Origin: JAZTZP01 sp045637525
GTDB taxonomy: Bacteria > Bacillota > Clostridia > UBA1381
Reading direction: 5' to 3'
Length of the DNA: 64,000 nt
NCBI GenBank assembly: GCA_045637525.1
Contig: JAZTZP010000094.1
Location: forward strand, 1-64,000
The notes beneath the pieces are model-generated. The model was given only the letters and a program-made list of their open reading frames with translations, was not told where the DNA came from and ran no database searches. This document shows positions 16,724 through 25,968 of this stretch, piece by piece (position 1 is the stretch's first letter; each line of letters begins with the position of its first letter). The translations under genes and the position numbers were made by a program.

Positions 16724-19228
16724 ATGAGATATACAGGTAAAAAGACTGCAGAAATATCTTTTCCGATAGGAGGAATCGGAAGTGGCTGTATAGGGTTGGC
16801 AGGCAATGGAAATATAAAAGATTTTGAAATTTTCAATCGCCCGAATAAAAACAGCTACAATACTTATACAAGCATTGTTATAAAAGCCGAGGATGAGGAA
16901 AATGTAATTGATGTGCGGGCTTTGATGGGAGATTACGAAAAGTCATATATGGGCGATTCAAACCGCATAGGCGGCGGAGTAGACAGAAGAGCAATGACGG
17001 GAATGCCTCATTTTAAGAAAAGCACATTTATCGGAGAATTTCCGTTTGCGAAAATAAAGTTTTCGGATGAAAAATTTCCGGGAGCGGTAAGTCTTGAAGC
17101 ATACAATCCGTTTATTCCGTTAAATGACAAGGATTCAAGTTTACCTGTGGCAATATTCGGCGCTGAAATCAAGAATACAACAGACCGTACTCTTACATAT
17201 ACAGTTTGTTTTAATTTGTCAAATCCGTATAACGGATACGGAAAACACAGTGTAATTAAAAGGGAAGACTATGCAGGCATATTTGTTGAAAATATGACCT
17301 ATACAGAAAATATGCCCGAATACGGAAATATGTGTTTGCTCACAGACGGAGATGATATATCATATCAGCAATATTGGTGGAGAAAAGGCTGGTATGAAGG
17401 GCTTGAAATGTTCTGGACCGAGTTCGGAGAACCGGGAAAACTGAAAAACAGGGACTATACAGAGCTTTCAAAAGGCGATACCGATACGGCATCTTTAGCA
17501 GTTTCGGTAAAGGTTATGCCGAATGAAAGAAAAAAAATAAATTTTGTTCTCAGCTGGTACTATCCGAACTGCATAAATTACTGGAAGCCGGAAGAGGAAA
17601 ATAAAATCTGGAAAAACTATTATGCAACTTTGTTTTCAAATTCCGAAGAGGCAGGGAAATACGTTCTTGAAAATTTAAAAAGACTTTACAAAGAAACAAA
17701 AACATTTAAAAATGCATTGTGGTCATCAACTTTGCCTCCGGCAGTTGCGGACGCTGTATGCAACAATATATCAATACTGAAATCGCCAACGTGTTTAAGA
17801 CTTGAAGACGGCTCGTTCTACGGTTTTGAAGGATGCGGTACACAAAGCGGCTCATGTGAAGGAAGCTGTTCGCACGTTTGGAACTATCAATATGCACTTC
17901 CGTTCCTCTTTCCGCAGTTGGAGCGAAGCATGAGAGAGCTGGATTTTAAATATAACATGAATGAAAACGGCGGAATGATTTTCAGACTTCAGCTTCCGCT
18001 CGGACGTGAGCAATGGAAATTCAGACCTGCCGCAGACGGCCACCTTGGCGGAATAATAAAGACATACCGTGAGTGGAAAATTTGCGGTGATGACGAGTGG
18101 CTTAAAAGAATGTGGAAAAACTTAAAAATAAATATGGAATATGTGTGGAGCGAGAAAAATCCCGATTTCTGGGATCCCGGCAAAACAGGAGTTTTACACG
18201 GAAGACAGCATCACACATTAGACCGTGAACTGTTTGGTGAAAACTCATGGCTTACAGGATTCTACCTTTGTGCTTTAAAAGCAATGGCGGAGATGGCAAA
18301 ATATCTCGGAGAAGAGCATGAGGAATATACAAAGCTCTATAAACAGGGTAAAAAATGGGTAGAAGAAAATCTGTTTAACGGAGAATACTTCTATCAAAAT
18401 ATAAACTTAAGCGATTTGTCTCAGCTTGATAAATATTCTGAGTGCGACAGATACTATAATTACGACACCGGGGAAGTTAATTTCCAGATAGGCGAGGGCT
18501 GTTGTATAGACCAGGTAATAGGTCAGTGGCACGCAATTTTAAACGGATTGGGCGAAATATACGATGAAGAAAAGGTTGTAAGTGCTTTAAAATCAATCTA
18601 TAAATACAATTTCAAGAAAAACTTAAGAGACATATTCAATCCTTGCAGAATGTTTGCATTAAATGACGAAGCGGGTACATTAATCTGTGAATGGCCAAAA
18701 GGCAAATACTGCCCAAAAGCGCCTGTTCCTTATTCAAGAGAATTGATGACAGGATTTGAGTATCAGGTGGCTTCGCATATGATTGCCGCAGGCATGGAAA
18801 AAGAAGGTCTTGAACTTGTATGCGCAATACGCAGAAGATACGACGGAGAAAAGAGAAATCCATGGAATGAATTCGAATGCGGAAGTAACTACTCAAGAGC
18901 TATGGCAAGCTATGCTTTGCTTCTTATATACAGCGGTTTTGAGTTTAATATGCAAAGAAACGAAATAGGCTTTAAGCCGAAAGAGAAAGGCGACTGCAGA
19001 TATTTCTGGAGTGTAGGCTCTGCTTGGGGAATCTACGAGAAAAAAGGAACCAAAGCAGTTGTTAAAGTTTTGTACGGAGAGCTAAAACTGAAAACGCTGA
19101 AGCTTAATGAAGAAATTTCCGAGGTCAGCACAAAGGCAAAAAGTGTTGTTTCAGACGGAAGTATAGTTTTTGAAGATGTAATAATACTCAGTAAAAACGA
19201 AAGCATTTCTGCTACGATAAAGCAGTAA
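16724..19228 (+). CDS. GH116-like glycoside hydrolase (DUF608/GBA2-type)
   Basis: 834 residues with no signal peptide, so probably cytosolic. An N-terminal beta-sandwich (about 5-320, opening with the glycine-rich FPIGGIGSGCIGLAGNG) precedes an (alpha/alpha)6 barrel. By motif similarity to GH116 enzymes (beta-glucosidase, beta-xylosidase, glucosylceramidase), the nucleophile is the Glu in CEGSCSHVWNYQYA (about residue 379). The acid/base is the Asp in HHTLDRELFGENSW (about residue 500). I prefer ATG 16724, which is 9 nt after AAAGGAG, over the ATG at 16718, which is too close. The next gene starts 13 bp after the stop, so the enzyme is co-transcribed with the RR-HK pair and probably trims imported oligosaccharides. 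Linkage specificity cannot be read. Confidence 0.82.
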   Translation: MRYTGKKTAEISFPIGGIGSGCIGLAGNGNIKDFEIFNRPNKNSYNTYTSIVIKAEDEENVIDVRALMGDYEKSYMGDSNRIGGGVDRRAMTGMPHFKKSTFIGEFPFAKIKFSDEKFPGAVSLEAYNPFIPLNDKDSSLPVAIFGAEIKNTTDRTLTYTVCFNLSNPYNGYGKHSVIKREDYAGIFVENMTYTENMPEYGNMCLLTDGDDISYQQYWWRKGWYEGLEMFWTEFGEPGKLKNRDYTELSKGDTDTASLAVSVKVMPNERKKINFVLSWYYPNCINYWKPEEENKIWKNYYATLFSNSEEAGKYVLENLKRLYKETKTFKNALWSSTLPPAVADAVCNNISILKSPTCLRLEDGSFYGFEGCGTQSGSCEGSCSHVWNYQYALPFLFPQLERSMRELDFKYNMNENGGMIFRLQLPLGREQWKFRPAADGHLGGIIKTYREWKICGDDEWLKRMWKNLKINMEYVWSEKNPDFWDPGKTGVLHGRQHHTLDRELFGENSWLTGFYLCALKAMAEMAKYLGEEHEEYTKLYKQGKKWVEENLFNGEYFYQNINLSDLSQLDKYSECDRYYNYDTGEVNFQIGEGCCIDQVIGQWHAILNGLGEIYDEEKVVSALKSIYKYNFKKNLRDIFNPCRMFALNDEAGTLICEWPKGKYCPKAPVPYSRELMTGFEYQVASHMIAAGMEKEGLELVCAIRRRYDGEKRNPWNEFECGSNYSRAMASYALLLIYSGFEFNMQRNEIGFKPKEKGDCRYFWSVGSAWGIYEKKGTKAVVKVLYGELKLKTLKLNEEISEVSTKAKSVVSDGSIVFEDVIILSKNESISATIKQ

Positions 19229-19241
19229 AAGGAGGGAAACC

Positions 19242-20537
19242 GTGTACAAGCTTATTATTGCGGATGATGTCGTAGGCGTTCATCAACTGTTGAGACAGAT
19301 TATTGATAAAATCGGACTCGGATTTGAAGTTGCGGAATGTTTTTCAAACGGCATGGAAACAATTGAATACTTAAAACACAATGAGGCGGATGTTTTGATT
19401 ACAGATATAAAAATGCCGCTTGCCTCGGGGATTGATGTTGCAAAGTTTGTGTATGAAAACGGAATAAAAACGAAGGTTATAATCCTGAGCGCATACGCAG
19501 AATTCGGATATGCAATAGAGGCAATAAAATACAATGTTTTTCAATATATAATGAAACCCGTAGACTTTTTTGAGTTAAAAGATACTCTCAGCCGTGTAAA
19601 GGGTATTCTTGAAAACGAGAGTATGATAAAAGGAGACAACGTAGAGATTGACAGAGAATGCTTCTTATACGATTTGTTGTCGGGAAAAATCAGGGAAACG
19701 GGGAAAATCAGAAAAAAATTCGAAGCTCTTGATTTCAAAACTGAATTTGACAATACTTATATCAGTGTGTATAAAATTCGTTTTGTAAATTACAACTATG
19801 TTCTTGAAAAGATATGGAAATACGGAGCGGAATATTTTAATAAAGCCATACAGGGAGTAGTGTGCGGAGCGGTGCAGGAATGCTCGGAGTGCGATGCTTT
19901 TGTAATGTTCTGTGACAATGAATTTATGGTTTTTGCTATAATAGGGGACAGGTTTGAAGATGATGTGTGTGCGGAACTGGAAAAATATTTTTCGGAATTT
20001 ATACATCTCGGTATCGAAAGCATAAAAGAAAGCCGGAATCTCGGGTTGATTGATGCTGCACAAAAGCTTGACAGGGATATAGCGGACTTTTTTGATGAGT
20101 ACAGAAAAATTGAGGTTGAAAAAGAAGCTCTTGAGAAAAAAGAGTCAAGCTCCCAGGAGCAATCGGAATACAGGATGGAAGACGATATAATAAATAAAGT
20201 CAAACTGTATGTAAGAGAACATATTTCGGAAGAAGTTATAACAAGGGATAAAATAGCCGATAAGATATATTTTACAGGGCCGTATTTTTCAAAACTGTTC
20301 AAAAAAAGCACAGGAATAACATTCAGCGAATTTGTATTGAATGAGCGTATGAAATATGCAACTGAGCTGTTAAATTCAAATATAAAAATATCCGATATAC
20401 CGGCAAAGATAGGATATAACAGCTACCGGCATTTTCAGCGTATATTTAAAAATTACTGCGGCTATTCGCCGTCCGAATACCGGAGAAAGATAGTCGGAGA
20501 TAAAATGGACGGTATTTCAAAAAATGAGGAAATATAA
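19242..20537 (+). CDS. YesN-type response regulator with AraC DNA-binding domain (system 1)
   Basis: 431 residues. The receiver domain (1-125) has the acidic pair DD (8-9), phosphoacceptor Asp55 in ITDIKMP and the switch Lys in IMKPVDFF. A central linker of about 190 residues follows. Two AraC-type helix-turn-helix motifs lie at about 325-425 (ITRDKIADKIYFTGPYFSKLFKK and IGYNSYRHFQRIFKNYCGYSP). Start is GTG 19242 after AGGAGGG. The stop overlaps the ATG of the kinase gene by one base, so the two are translationally coupled. It probably activates the GH116 unit and the permease operon at 22568 through the TACAC-type block found at both promoters (inference). Confidence 0.93.
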   Translation: MYKLIIADDVVGVHQLLRQIIDKIGLGFEVAECFSNGMETIEYLKHNEADVLITDIKMPLASGIDVAKFVYENGIKTKVIILSAYAEFGYAIEAIKYNVFQYIMKPVDFFELKDTLSRVKGILENESMIKGDNVEIDRECFLYDLLSGKIRETGKIRKKFEALDFKTEFDNTYISVYKIRFVNYNYVLEKIWKYGAEYFNKAIQGVVCGAVQECSECDAFVMFCDNEFMVFAIIGDRFEDDVCAELEKYFSEFIHLGIESIKESRNLGLIDAAQKLDRDIADFFDEYRKIEVEKEALEKKESSSQEQSEYRMEDDIINKVKLYVREHISEEVITRDKIADKIYFTGPYFSKLFKKSTGITFSEFVLNERMKYATELLNSNIKISDIPAKIGYNSYRHFQRIFKNYCGYSPSEYRRKIVGDKMDGISKNEEI

Positions 20538-22288
20538 TGAAAAAAATAAATAACACGGTAAAAAACGTGATGCTTGGCATAGCAAATGCGTTTGGAAAGC
20601 TAAGCTTTGACAGTGTGCTTTTCTTAAACTTTGTGAAGATATTCTTAATCTACACGCTGCTTATGAGTATTATCTCGATATTCGTAATAGTAATGAATAC
20701 GAGAAATATAAATACAGACATCAGCCGTGAAATGGAAAAAGACGGTGAAAAGATAGCAGATACATTGTTAAACCAATACAACAACGCAAAAAGCATTACG
20801 GGAAGTCTTGCGATTGACAGAGAAGTGCGGAATTTTATAAACGGTAATTTCAGGGGCGAAGACGAGGATGACAATGTAAGAGCCTTAAACGAAAAAATAC
20901 TTATGTATAAAAATATATCAAAATGCATTGATTCTATAGTAATCTATTCAAACAGAACGCAAAATGTGCTTTATTACGACAAGAGAATACCGGCAGAAAG
21001 TTTTGTGGATTATGAATGCGTAGATATGTATCTGAAAGACAAAGCCGATACAATGCAGGTTGTTATGAGAAAATCAGCACTTGAAAACAAAAACTACATA
21101 ACATTCATTTCGGGATTGAATTCAATGGGAATAGACGGTGCTTTGTTCGTTAATGTTGATATTGCAAGGCTAAGAAGCAGTCTGGGAGATTTTATAAACG
21201 AAAATTCGGATTTTTATGTGCTGTCGGGCGAGAAAACAGTATTTTGTAAAGAACACGAAATGTTGTTTGAAAATCATAACAGCAAGCTGATAGAAGAAGC
21301 TGTAAAAAAACGTACAGCTCTGAGGGGTGAGGATAAATATGCTTTGTATGTAAATGCTGATTTCGGAAATGAGTGGAAATGTGTGTACACAGTTTCGGAT
21401 GGTGTGTACAGAGCACTTTTCTGGAACAGCAACAGAGCAATAATTCTGCTTCTTATTGCATCATTAATTATAGGACTTGTCTTTTCAGCGGTACTTTCTG
21501 TTAACATTTCAAAGCCGCTTACAAACATAATAGAAATGGTTAATAAATACTATAAAAACGGAAAGATTGAAGACGAGATTATAAGTGCAGAGCAAATAGG
21601 TACAAAGATAATTTCCATAATGGAAAGTAACGAGGGCTTAAAGCGTGAAATAGACAACAGATTATCTGAATACAGGAAGCTTCAGATGATTGCATTGCAG
21701 ACTCAGATAAATCCTCATTTTATATATAATACGCTGAACATTATAAGCCTGAGTGCAATAATTCAGACGGATAACGGAGAGCGTGTTTCAAAGCTTTTAA
21801 ACGATGTTACTAAGCTCATAAGATATACATATAACAGCGAAAAAACAGTAACGGTAGGGCAGGAAACGGCGTTTTTAAAGCGTTATATAGAGCTTATGGA
21901 AATATGCTATCCGAATATCAGTTTTGAGCTTGACGTTGACGGGGATGTGACAGATTGTAAGGTAGTAAGAATTTGCATTCAGCCACTGATTGAAAACGCA
22001 ATATACCACGGCATGGCAGGCGAAGAAAGCGGGAGAATTTCCGTAAAGATATGCGGATATGAGGATAAGCTTCGTATAACTGTATCAGATGATGGAAGAG
22101 GCATGAGCGAAGAGGAGAGAAAAGAACTCAAAGAACGAATAGAAAACGGCGGAGAGCCGGAAAAAAATATAGGAATTGCCAATATTTATACCAGATTAAA
22201 GCTTTTCTTTGGTGAAGAGGTAATCTTTGATATAAAATCGACGGAAAGCAGAGGCACAACAGCAGAAATTACTATTCCTAAAATATGA
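20537..22288 (+). CDS. YesM-type sensor histidine kinase (system 1)
   Basis: 583 residues. TM1 is at about 28-52 and an extracellular sensor of about 245 residues follows. TM2 (about 301-322) leads into a HAMP segment (NISKPLTNIIEMVNKYY). The His_kinase phosphorylation motif is QTQINPHFIYNTLN with His394, and the HATPase domain shows NAIYHGM, DDGRGM and GIANIYTRL. It senses an extracellular ligand, likely an oligosaccharide or the loaded binding protein, and phosphorylates the response regulator whose gene overlaps it by one base. A strong terminator follows. Confidence 0.94.
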   Translation: MKKINNTVKNVMLGIANAFGKLSFDSVLFLNFVKIFLIYTLLMSIISIFVIVMNTRNINTDISREMEKDGEKIADTLLNQYNNAKSITGSLAIDREVRNFINGNFRGEDEDDNVRALNEKILMYKNISKCIDSIVIYSNRTQNVLYYDKRIPAESFVDYECVDMYLKDKADTMQVVMRKSALENKNYITFISGLNSMGIDGALFVNVDIARLRSSLGDFINENSDFYVLSGEKTVFCKEHEMLFENHNSKLIEEAVKKRTALRGEDKYALYVNADFGNEWKCVYTVSDGVYRALFWNSNRAIILLLIASLIIGLVFSAVLSVNISKPLTNIIEMVNKYYKNGKIEDEIISAEQIGTKIISIMESNEGLKREIDNRLSEYRKLQMIALQTQINPHFIYNTLNIISLSAIIQTDNGERVSKLLNDVTKLIRYTYNSEKTVTVGQETAFLKRYIELMEICYPNISFELDVDGDVTDCKVVRICIQPLIENAIYHGMAGEESGRISVKICGYEDKLRITVSDDGRGMSEEERKELKERIENGGEPEKNIGIANIYTRLKLFFGEEVIFDIKSTESRGTTAEITIPKI

Positions 22289-22363
22289 AAATAAAAAACA
22301 TTATACTTTAAGGTAAAGGCAGTGTGAAATTAGTAATTAATGGAATTTTAAATTTCGCAAATA

Positions 22364-22412
22364 CACAAAAAAATCCGGGCGCAGAGCAGATCTGTACCCG
22401 GATTTTTTTGTG
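22364..22412 (+). terminator. Strong terminator after the first RR-HK pair
   Basis: A run from CACAAAAAAATCCGGG (22364-22379) is perfectly complementary to CCCGGATTTTTTTGTG (22397-22412). The 16 bp arms include an A-run on the left and a T-run on the right, so it can act in both directions. An inner CAGA/TCTG extends the stem. Confidence 0.92.
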
Positions 22413-22438
22413 GTGAACTATAATTAAAGCACCAAAAG

Positions 22439-22491
22439 TACACCAAAATTATCATATGTCAATTGAAAAAAGTCGGATTATATTGTATAAT
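22439..22491 (+). promoter_or_regulatory. Promoter and shared block of the first permease/surface protein operon
   Basis: TTGAAA (22463-22468), 17 bp, TATAAT (22486-22491). The preceding TACACCAAAATTA block at 22439 aligns with that at 16627 with the same spacing to the -35. It appears to drive the unit running to 50532. Confidence 0.7.
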
Positions 22492-22567
22492 ATACATAGA
22501 ATAATAGCCGTATTGTATTTTATACGTGTTTTATATATAATTAACATGAAAGAAGGTCTTCTTAAAA

Positions 22568-23518
22568 ATGGAAAAACAACTAAAAAAGAAGGGGAAAATA
22601 AAATCAGATATGAAGCAGGGGCAAAAGCGTGATACGTTTGAATTTTTACTGCTTACTGCACCTCATGTAATTCTGACTTTTATTTTTTGTTATCTTCCGA
22701 TGGTAGGAATAATTCTTGCATTTAAGAATTTTAACCCAAACCTCGGAATATTCGGGAGTCAGTGGTGCGGATTCAATAATTTTAAATTCTTTTTTGAGTC
22801 GAGTGCATTCGGTCTTCTCATGAGAAATACAATTCTGTACGGAATAGACTTTTTGGTTGTAAATAATGTTATTGCGGTAATGATTGCAGTTTTACTGTAT
22901 AATGTAAGAAGCAGGGCGGCACTTAAGTATTATCAGACTACTATGATACTGCCAAACTTCATGTCAATAGTTCTTATAGCTTTCATAGTATATGCTATTT
23001 TAAATCCGGCATCGGGAATTTTGAATAAAATTGTAGTTGCTATGGGCGGAGAAGAAATTGATGTGTATTCCGAGCCGCTGTACTGGCCGTTCATCCTTAC
23101 GGTGGTTGAAGCATGGAAAACCGTAGGTATGAAATCAATCATATACTACGCAGGCTTAGTGGGAATAGATGAGTCTTTATTCGAAGCGGCACGTATTGAC
23201 GGAGCAAAGAAATGGCACGAAGTGCGATACATAATGATTCCCGAGATAATGGGACTTGTATGCATCTACCTTATTTTAGGAATAGGCGGATTGCTTAGCG
23301 GAGATTTCGGACTGTTTTATCAGATACCGATGGATATCGGATTATTATATCCGACAACCGATATAATCAGCACATATGTGTTCAGAGCACTCCAGAAATC
23401 AACAAATCTCGGTGCAACAACCGCAATAGGATTATTCCAGTCGTTAGCGGGATTAATACTCATTATGCTCAGTAACGGAGTAATCAAGAAAGTAGCACCG
23501 GAAAAAAGCTTATTCTAA
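22568..23518 (+). CDS. Sugar ABC transporter permease, LplB type (system 1)
   Basis: 316 residues with six membrane helices after a basic N-terminal tail (residues 1-24). The ATPase-coupling EAA loop is FEAARIDGAKKWHEVRYIMIPEI (about 211-233). FCYLPMVGIILAFKNFNP near the N-terminus and the C-terminal EKSLF are typical of the LplB/YesP carbohydrate permeases that take up oligosaccharides. It pairs with the YtcP-type permease 24 bp downstream and the lipoprotein at 24452. No ATPase gene is present, as is usual where a shared MsmK-type ATPase is encoded elsewhere. It is paralogous along its length to the gene at 57962. Confidence 0.94.
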   Translation: MEKQLKKKGKIKSDMKQGQKRDTFEFLLLTAPHVILTFIFCYLPMVGIILAFKNFNPNLGIFGSQWCGFNNFKFFFESSAFGLLMRNTILYGIDFLVVNNVIAVMIAVLLYNVRSRAALKYYQTTMILPNFMSIVLIAFIVYAILNPASGILNKIVVAMGGEEIDVYSEPLYWPFILTVVEAWKTVGMKSIIYYAGLVGIDESLFEAARIDGAKKWHEVRYIMIPEIMGLVCIYLILGIGGLLSGDFGLFYQIPMDIGLLYPTTDIISTYVFRALQKSTNLGATTAIGLFQSLAGLILIMLSNGVIKKVAPEKSLF

Positions 23519-23542
23519 AATTGTGAAAGAAGGTTTACAAAA

Positions 23543-24424
23543 ATGAGAAAGAAACTGCTGTCAACAACAGTACTTCATATATTTCTACTTGCATTAAGTT
23601 TAACATACATATTGCCTCTTATATTAATGATATCAATTTCGATATCCTCGGAAGATGCCATTGTTCAATACGGATATTCGCTGTTCCCTAAGGAGTTCAG
23701 CTTAGCAGGCTATATGCAGGCTCTTGCAAAGCCACATCAGATAATTCAGTCTTATAAAGTAACGATTGCGTTTTCGGTATTAAACACAGTGCTTTCGATG
23801 CTTGTGCAAAGCTTCTGTGCATATCCGCTTTCAAGACCGAATTTTAAATACAGAAAGCATATAACAATTTACTTGTTTATAACAATGCTGTTCTCAGGCG
23901 GTATGGTTCCGTCATACATATTAAACACACAGTATCTTCGTTTGAACGATACATTCTGGATATATGTACTCCCATCATTAATTAGCGTATGGAATGTAAT
24001 CGTGTTCAGAACATTTTTCCAGGGGTTACCGGACGGTTTGGCGGAAGCTGCCAAAATAGACGGTGCGAGCGAAATTCGAATATTCTTCGTTATAATAATG
24101 CCACTGTCAACTCCGGTTATTGCTTCGCTCGGATTCATGAATCTCCTTGGAAGCTGGAACACATGGTCAACAACATTACTTTACATAAGAAATTCAGAGC
24201 TGTATTCATTGCAATATCTGCTCCAGAAAATATTAAGGGAGGTGGAATATGTAGAAGGCCTTGCAGATGAGGGGCTCATGCAAATGGCCGGTAAAGATTC
24301 ACTACCGACAGAAACCATGAGATATGCAATGGCGATATTGGCAGCAGGACCGATGCTTATAATATTTCCGTTTTTTCAGAAATACTTCGCAAAAGGTCTT
24401 ACTATCGGTTCGGTAAAAGGATAA
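23543..24424 (+). CDS. Sugar ABC transporter permease, YtcP/AraQ type (system 1)
   Basis: 293 residues with six membrane helices. The EAA loop is LAEAAKIDGASEIRIFFVIIMPLSTPVIA (about 167-195). SLTYILPLILMISISISSEDAIV at the N-terminus and FPFFQKYFAKGLTIGSVKG at the C-terminus match the YtcP/YesQ family. It forms the heterodimeric channel with the LplB-type partner. ATG 23543 follows AGAAGG. It is a close paralogue of 58933. Confidence 0.94.
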   Translation: MRKKLLSTTVLHIFLLALSLTYILPLILMISISISSEDAIVQYGYSLFPKEFSLAGYMQALAKPHQIIQSYKVTIAFSVLNTVLSMLVQSFCAYPLSRPNFKYRKHITIYLFITMLFSGGMVPSYILNTQYLRLNDTFWIYVLPSLISVWNVIVFRTFFQGLPDGLAEAAKIDGASEIRIFFVIIMPLSTPVIASLGFMNLLGSWNTWSTTLLYIRNSELYSLQYLLQKILREVEYVEGLADEGLMQMAGKDSLPTETMRYAMAILAAGPMLIIFPFFQKYFAKGLTIGSVKG

Positions 24425-24451
24425 AAAAAATTTATGAAAGGATCTGACAAG

Positions 24452-25945
24452 ATGAAACTAAAAAAATTAATTGCAGGTTTAATGGCACTGTCTGTGTCGG
24501 CATCGTTGATTTCGGGATGTGGGAATAAAAGCGATGAGAGTGGAAAAAATGTAAAACTTAACTATGTTATGATTGGTCCGGGAGTTCAGGAGGATGCTCA
24601 TACGGTATGGGCAGAATTTAACAAAAAGCTTCAGGAAAAGCTGCCGGGTGTTGAGGTTGAATTTACAATCATACCAATGTCGGAGTATAAGCAACAGTTC
24701 ATGCTTATGCAAACAACAAAGGAGAAAATGGACATCGTAAATACATACGGTTTATCTTTTGCAGATGAATGCAGAAACGGTACCTTTACAGATGTTGAAG
24801 AATTATTGAATACATACGGTAAAGAGACAAAAGAGGCGTTACCTGAGTGGCTTTTTGAATATATGAGAATAGACGGAAAGCTTTACGGAGTACCGTCATA
24901 TCAGCAGCTTGCAAACCAGTCTGCATTAAGAATTCAGAAAGACTATGCTGAGTATCTTGATGTAGAAGCTCTTCAGACGGCTATGTATTCGGATGACTAT
25001 ACGTTAAAATATGACATTATAGAAAAATATCTTGAAAACTTAAAGGCAGCCGGAAAAATAAATAAAGGCTTCTATATTTATACAGGATTATCAAGCAGTG
25101 CGATGGATAGCATATGCTCAAATTACGTAGTAAAAGCTAACGACCCGGAACACAAGGTAATCTACGGCTTTACAACAGACGAGCAAAAATATCACTATCA
25201 GAAGATGGCTGAATGGTATAAAAAAGGTTACATAAGAAAAGATGTTTTAAGTGCAACCGACAATAACAGCCAGATCGGAAGACTGGACGGCTTTGTAATG
25301 TGGTCTGATTTCTGGAAAGAAAATTCAGAAGAAAATGACAAGCTTAAATACGGAATTGAAACCGTAGTTATAAAGACTAATGATAGAATCTATATTCCTA
25401 AAAACAATGCGGCAGGCGGAACAGCAATAATGTCAACCAGCAAGCATAAGGAAGAGGCAATGAAGGTTATAAACCTTTTGCAGACAGACAAGGAATTATA
25501 CAATCTCTTAGTGTTTGGTATTGAGGGAACTCATTATACAAAGCTGTCGGATGACAGAATCGAGACTTTGTATAACGGAACTCAAGGTGCATCAAACGAC
25601 AAATACGGCTTATTTAAATGGGTAATAGGTAATACTGAAATTTCGTATGCAAATCAGGCATGCCCCGAAAATGAAGATGAATATATATTCGGTGTAGTAA
25701 ACAAGTCTGATTTCCGTTCGGAGTTGATAGGATTTGAGCCTGACTCAAGAGCAGTAGCAGATAAGATAGCAAATATAGATGCCTTAAAGGGCGAATATAA
25801 CAAAGCACTTGCAAGCGGTGCAGATGAAAATTGGGAAAGCCGTTTTGAAGAGTGGAAAGAACGTATTGAAATTGCAGGAAATTCAGAAGTTATAGCTGAG
25901 CTTCAGCGCCAGGTTGATGAATTTTTTGCAAATAAAAATAAATAA
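24452..25945 (+). CDS. Extracellular sugar-binding lipoprotein (system 1)
   Basis: 497 residues. The signal peptide ends in the lipobox LISGC with Cys23, so the mature protein is lipid-anchored. The body is a family 1-type solute-binding protein (LipO/YtcQ-like) with YVMIGPGVQED, EYKQQFMLMQT, EEAMKVINLLQTDKELYNLLVFGIEGTHY and a terminal VIAELQRQVDEFFANK. It captures oligosaccharides for the 22568/23543 channel. I use the ATG at 24452, 9 nt after GAAAGGA; the ATG at 24434 precedes that ribosome site. It is strongly similar to the lipoprotein at 62366. Confidence 0.94.
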   Translation: MKLKKLIAGLMALSVSASLISGCGNKSDESGKNVKLNYVMIGPGVQEDAHTVWAEFNKKLQEKLPGVEVEFTIIPMSEYKQQFMLMQTTKEKMDIVNTYGLSFADECRNGTFTDVEELLNTYGKETKEALPEWLFEYMRIDGKLYGVPSYQQLANQSALRIQKDYAEYLDVEALQTAMYSDDYTLKYDIIEKYLENLKAAGKINKGFYIYTGLSSSAMDSICSNYVVKANDPEHKVIYGFTTDEQKYHYQKMAEWYKKGYIRKDVLSATDNNSQIGRLDGFVMWSDFWKENSEENDKLKYGIETVVIKTNDRIYIPKNNAAGGTAIMSTSKHKEEAMKVINLLQTDKELYNLLVFGIEGTHYTKLSDDRIETLYNGTQGASNDKYGLFKWVIGNTEISYANQACPENEDEYIFGVVNKSDFRSELIGFEPDSRAVADKIANIDALKGEYNKALASGADENWESRFEEWKERIEIAGNSEVIAELQRQVDEFFANKNK

Positions 25946-25968
25946 AAAATAAAAGGAGGATTTTTGAA

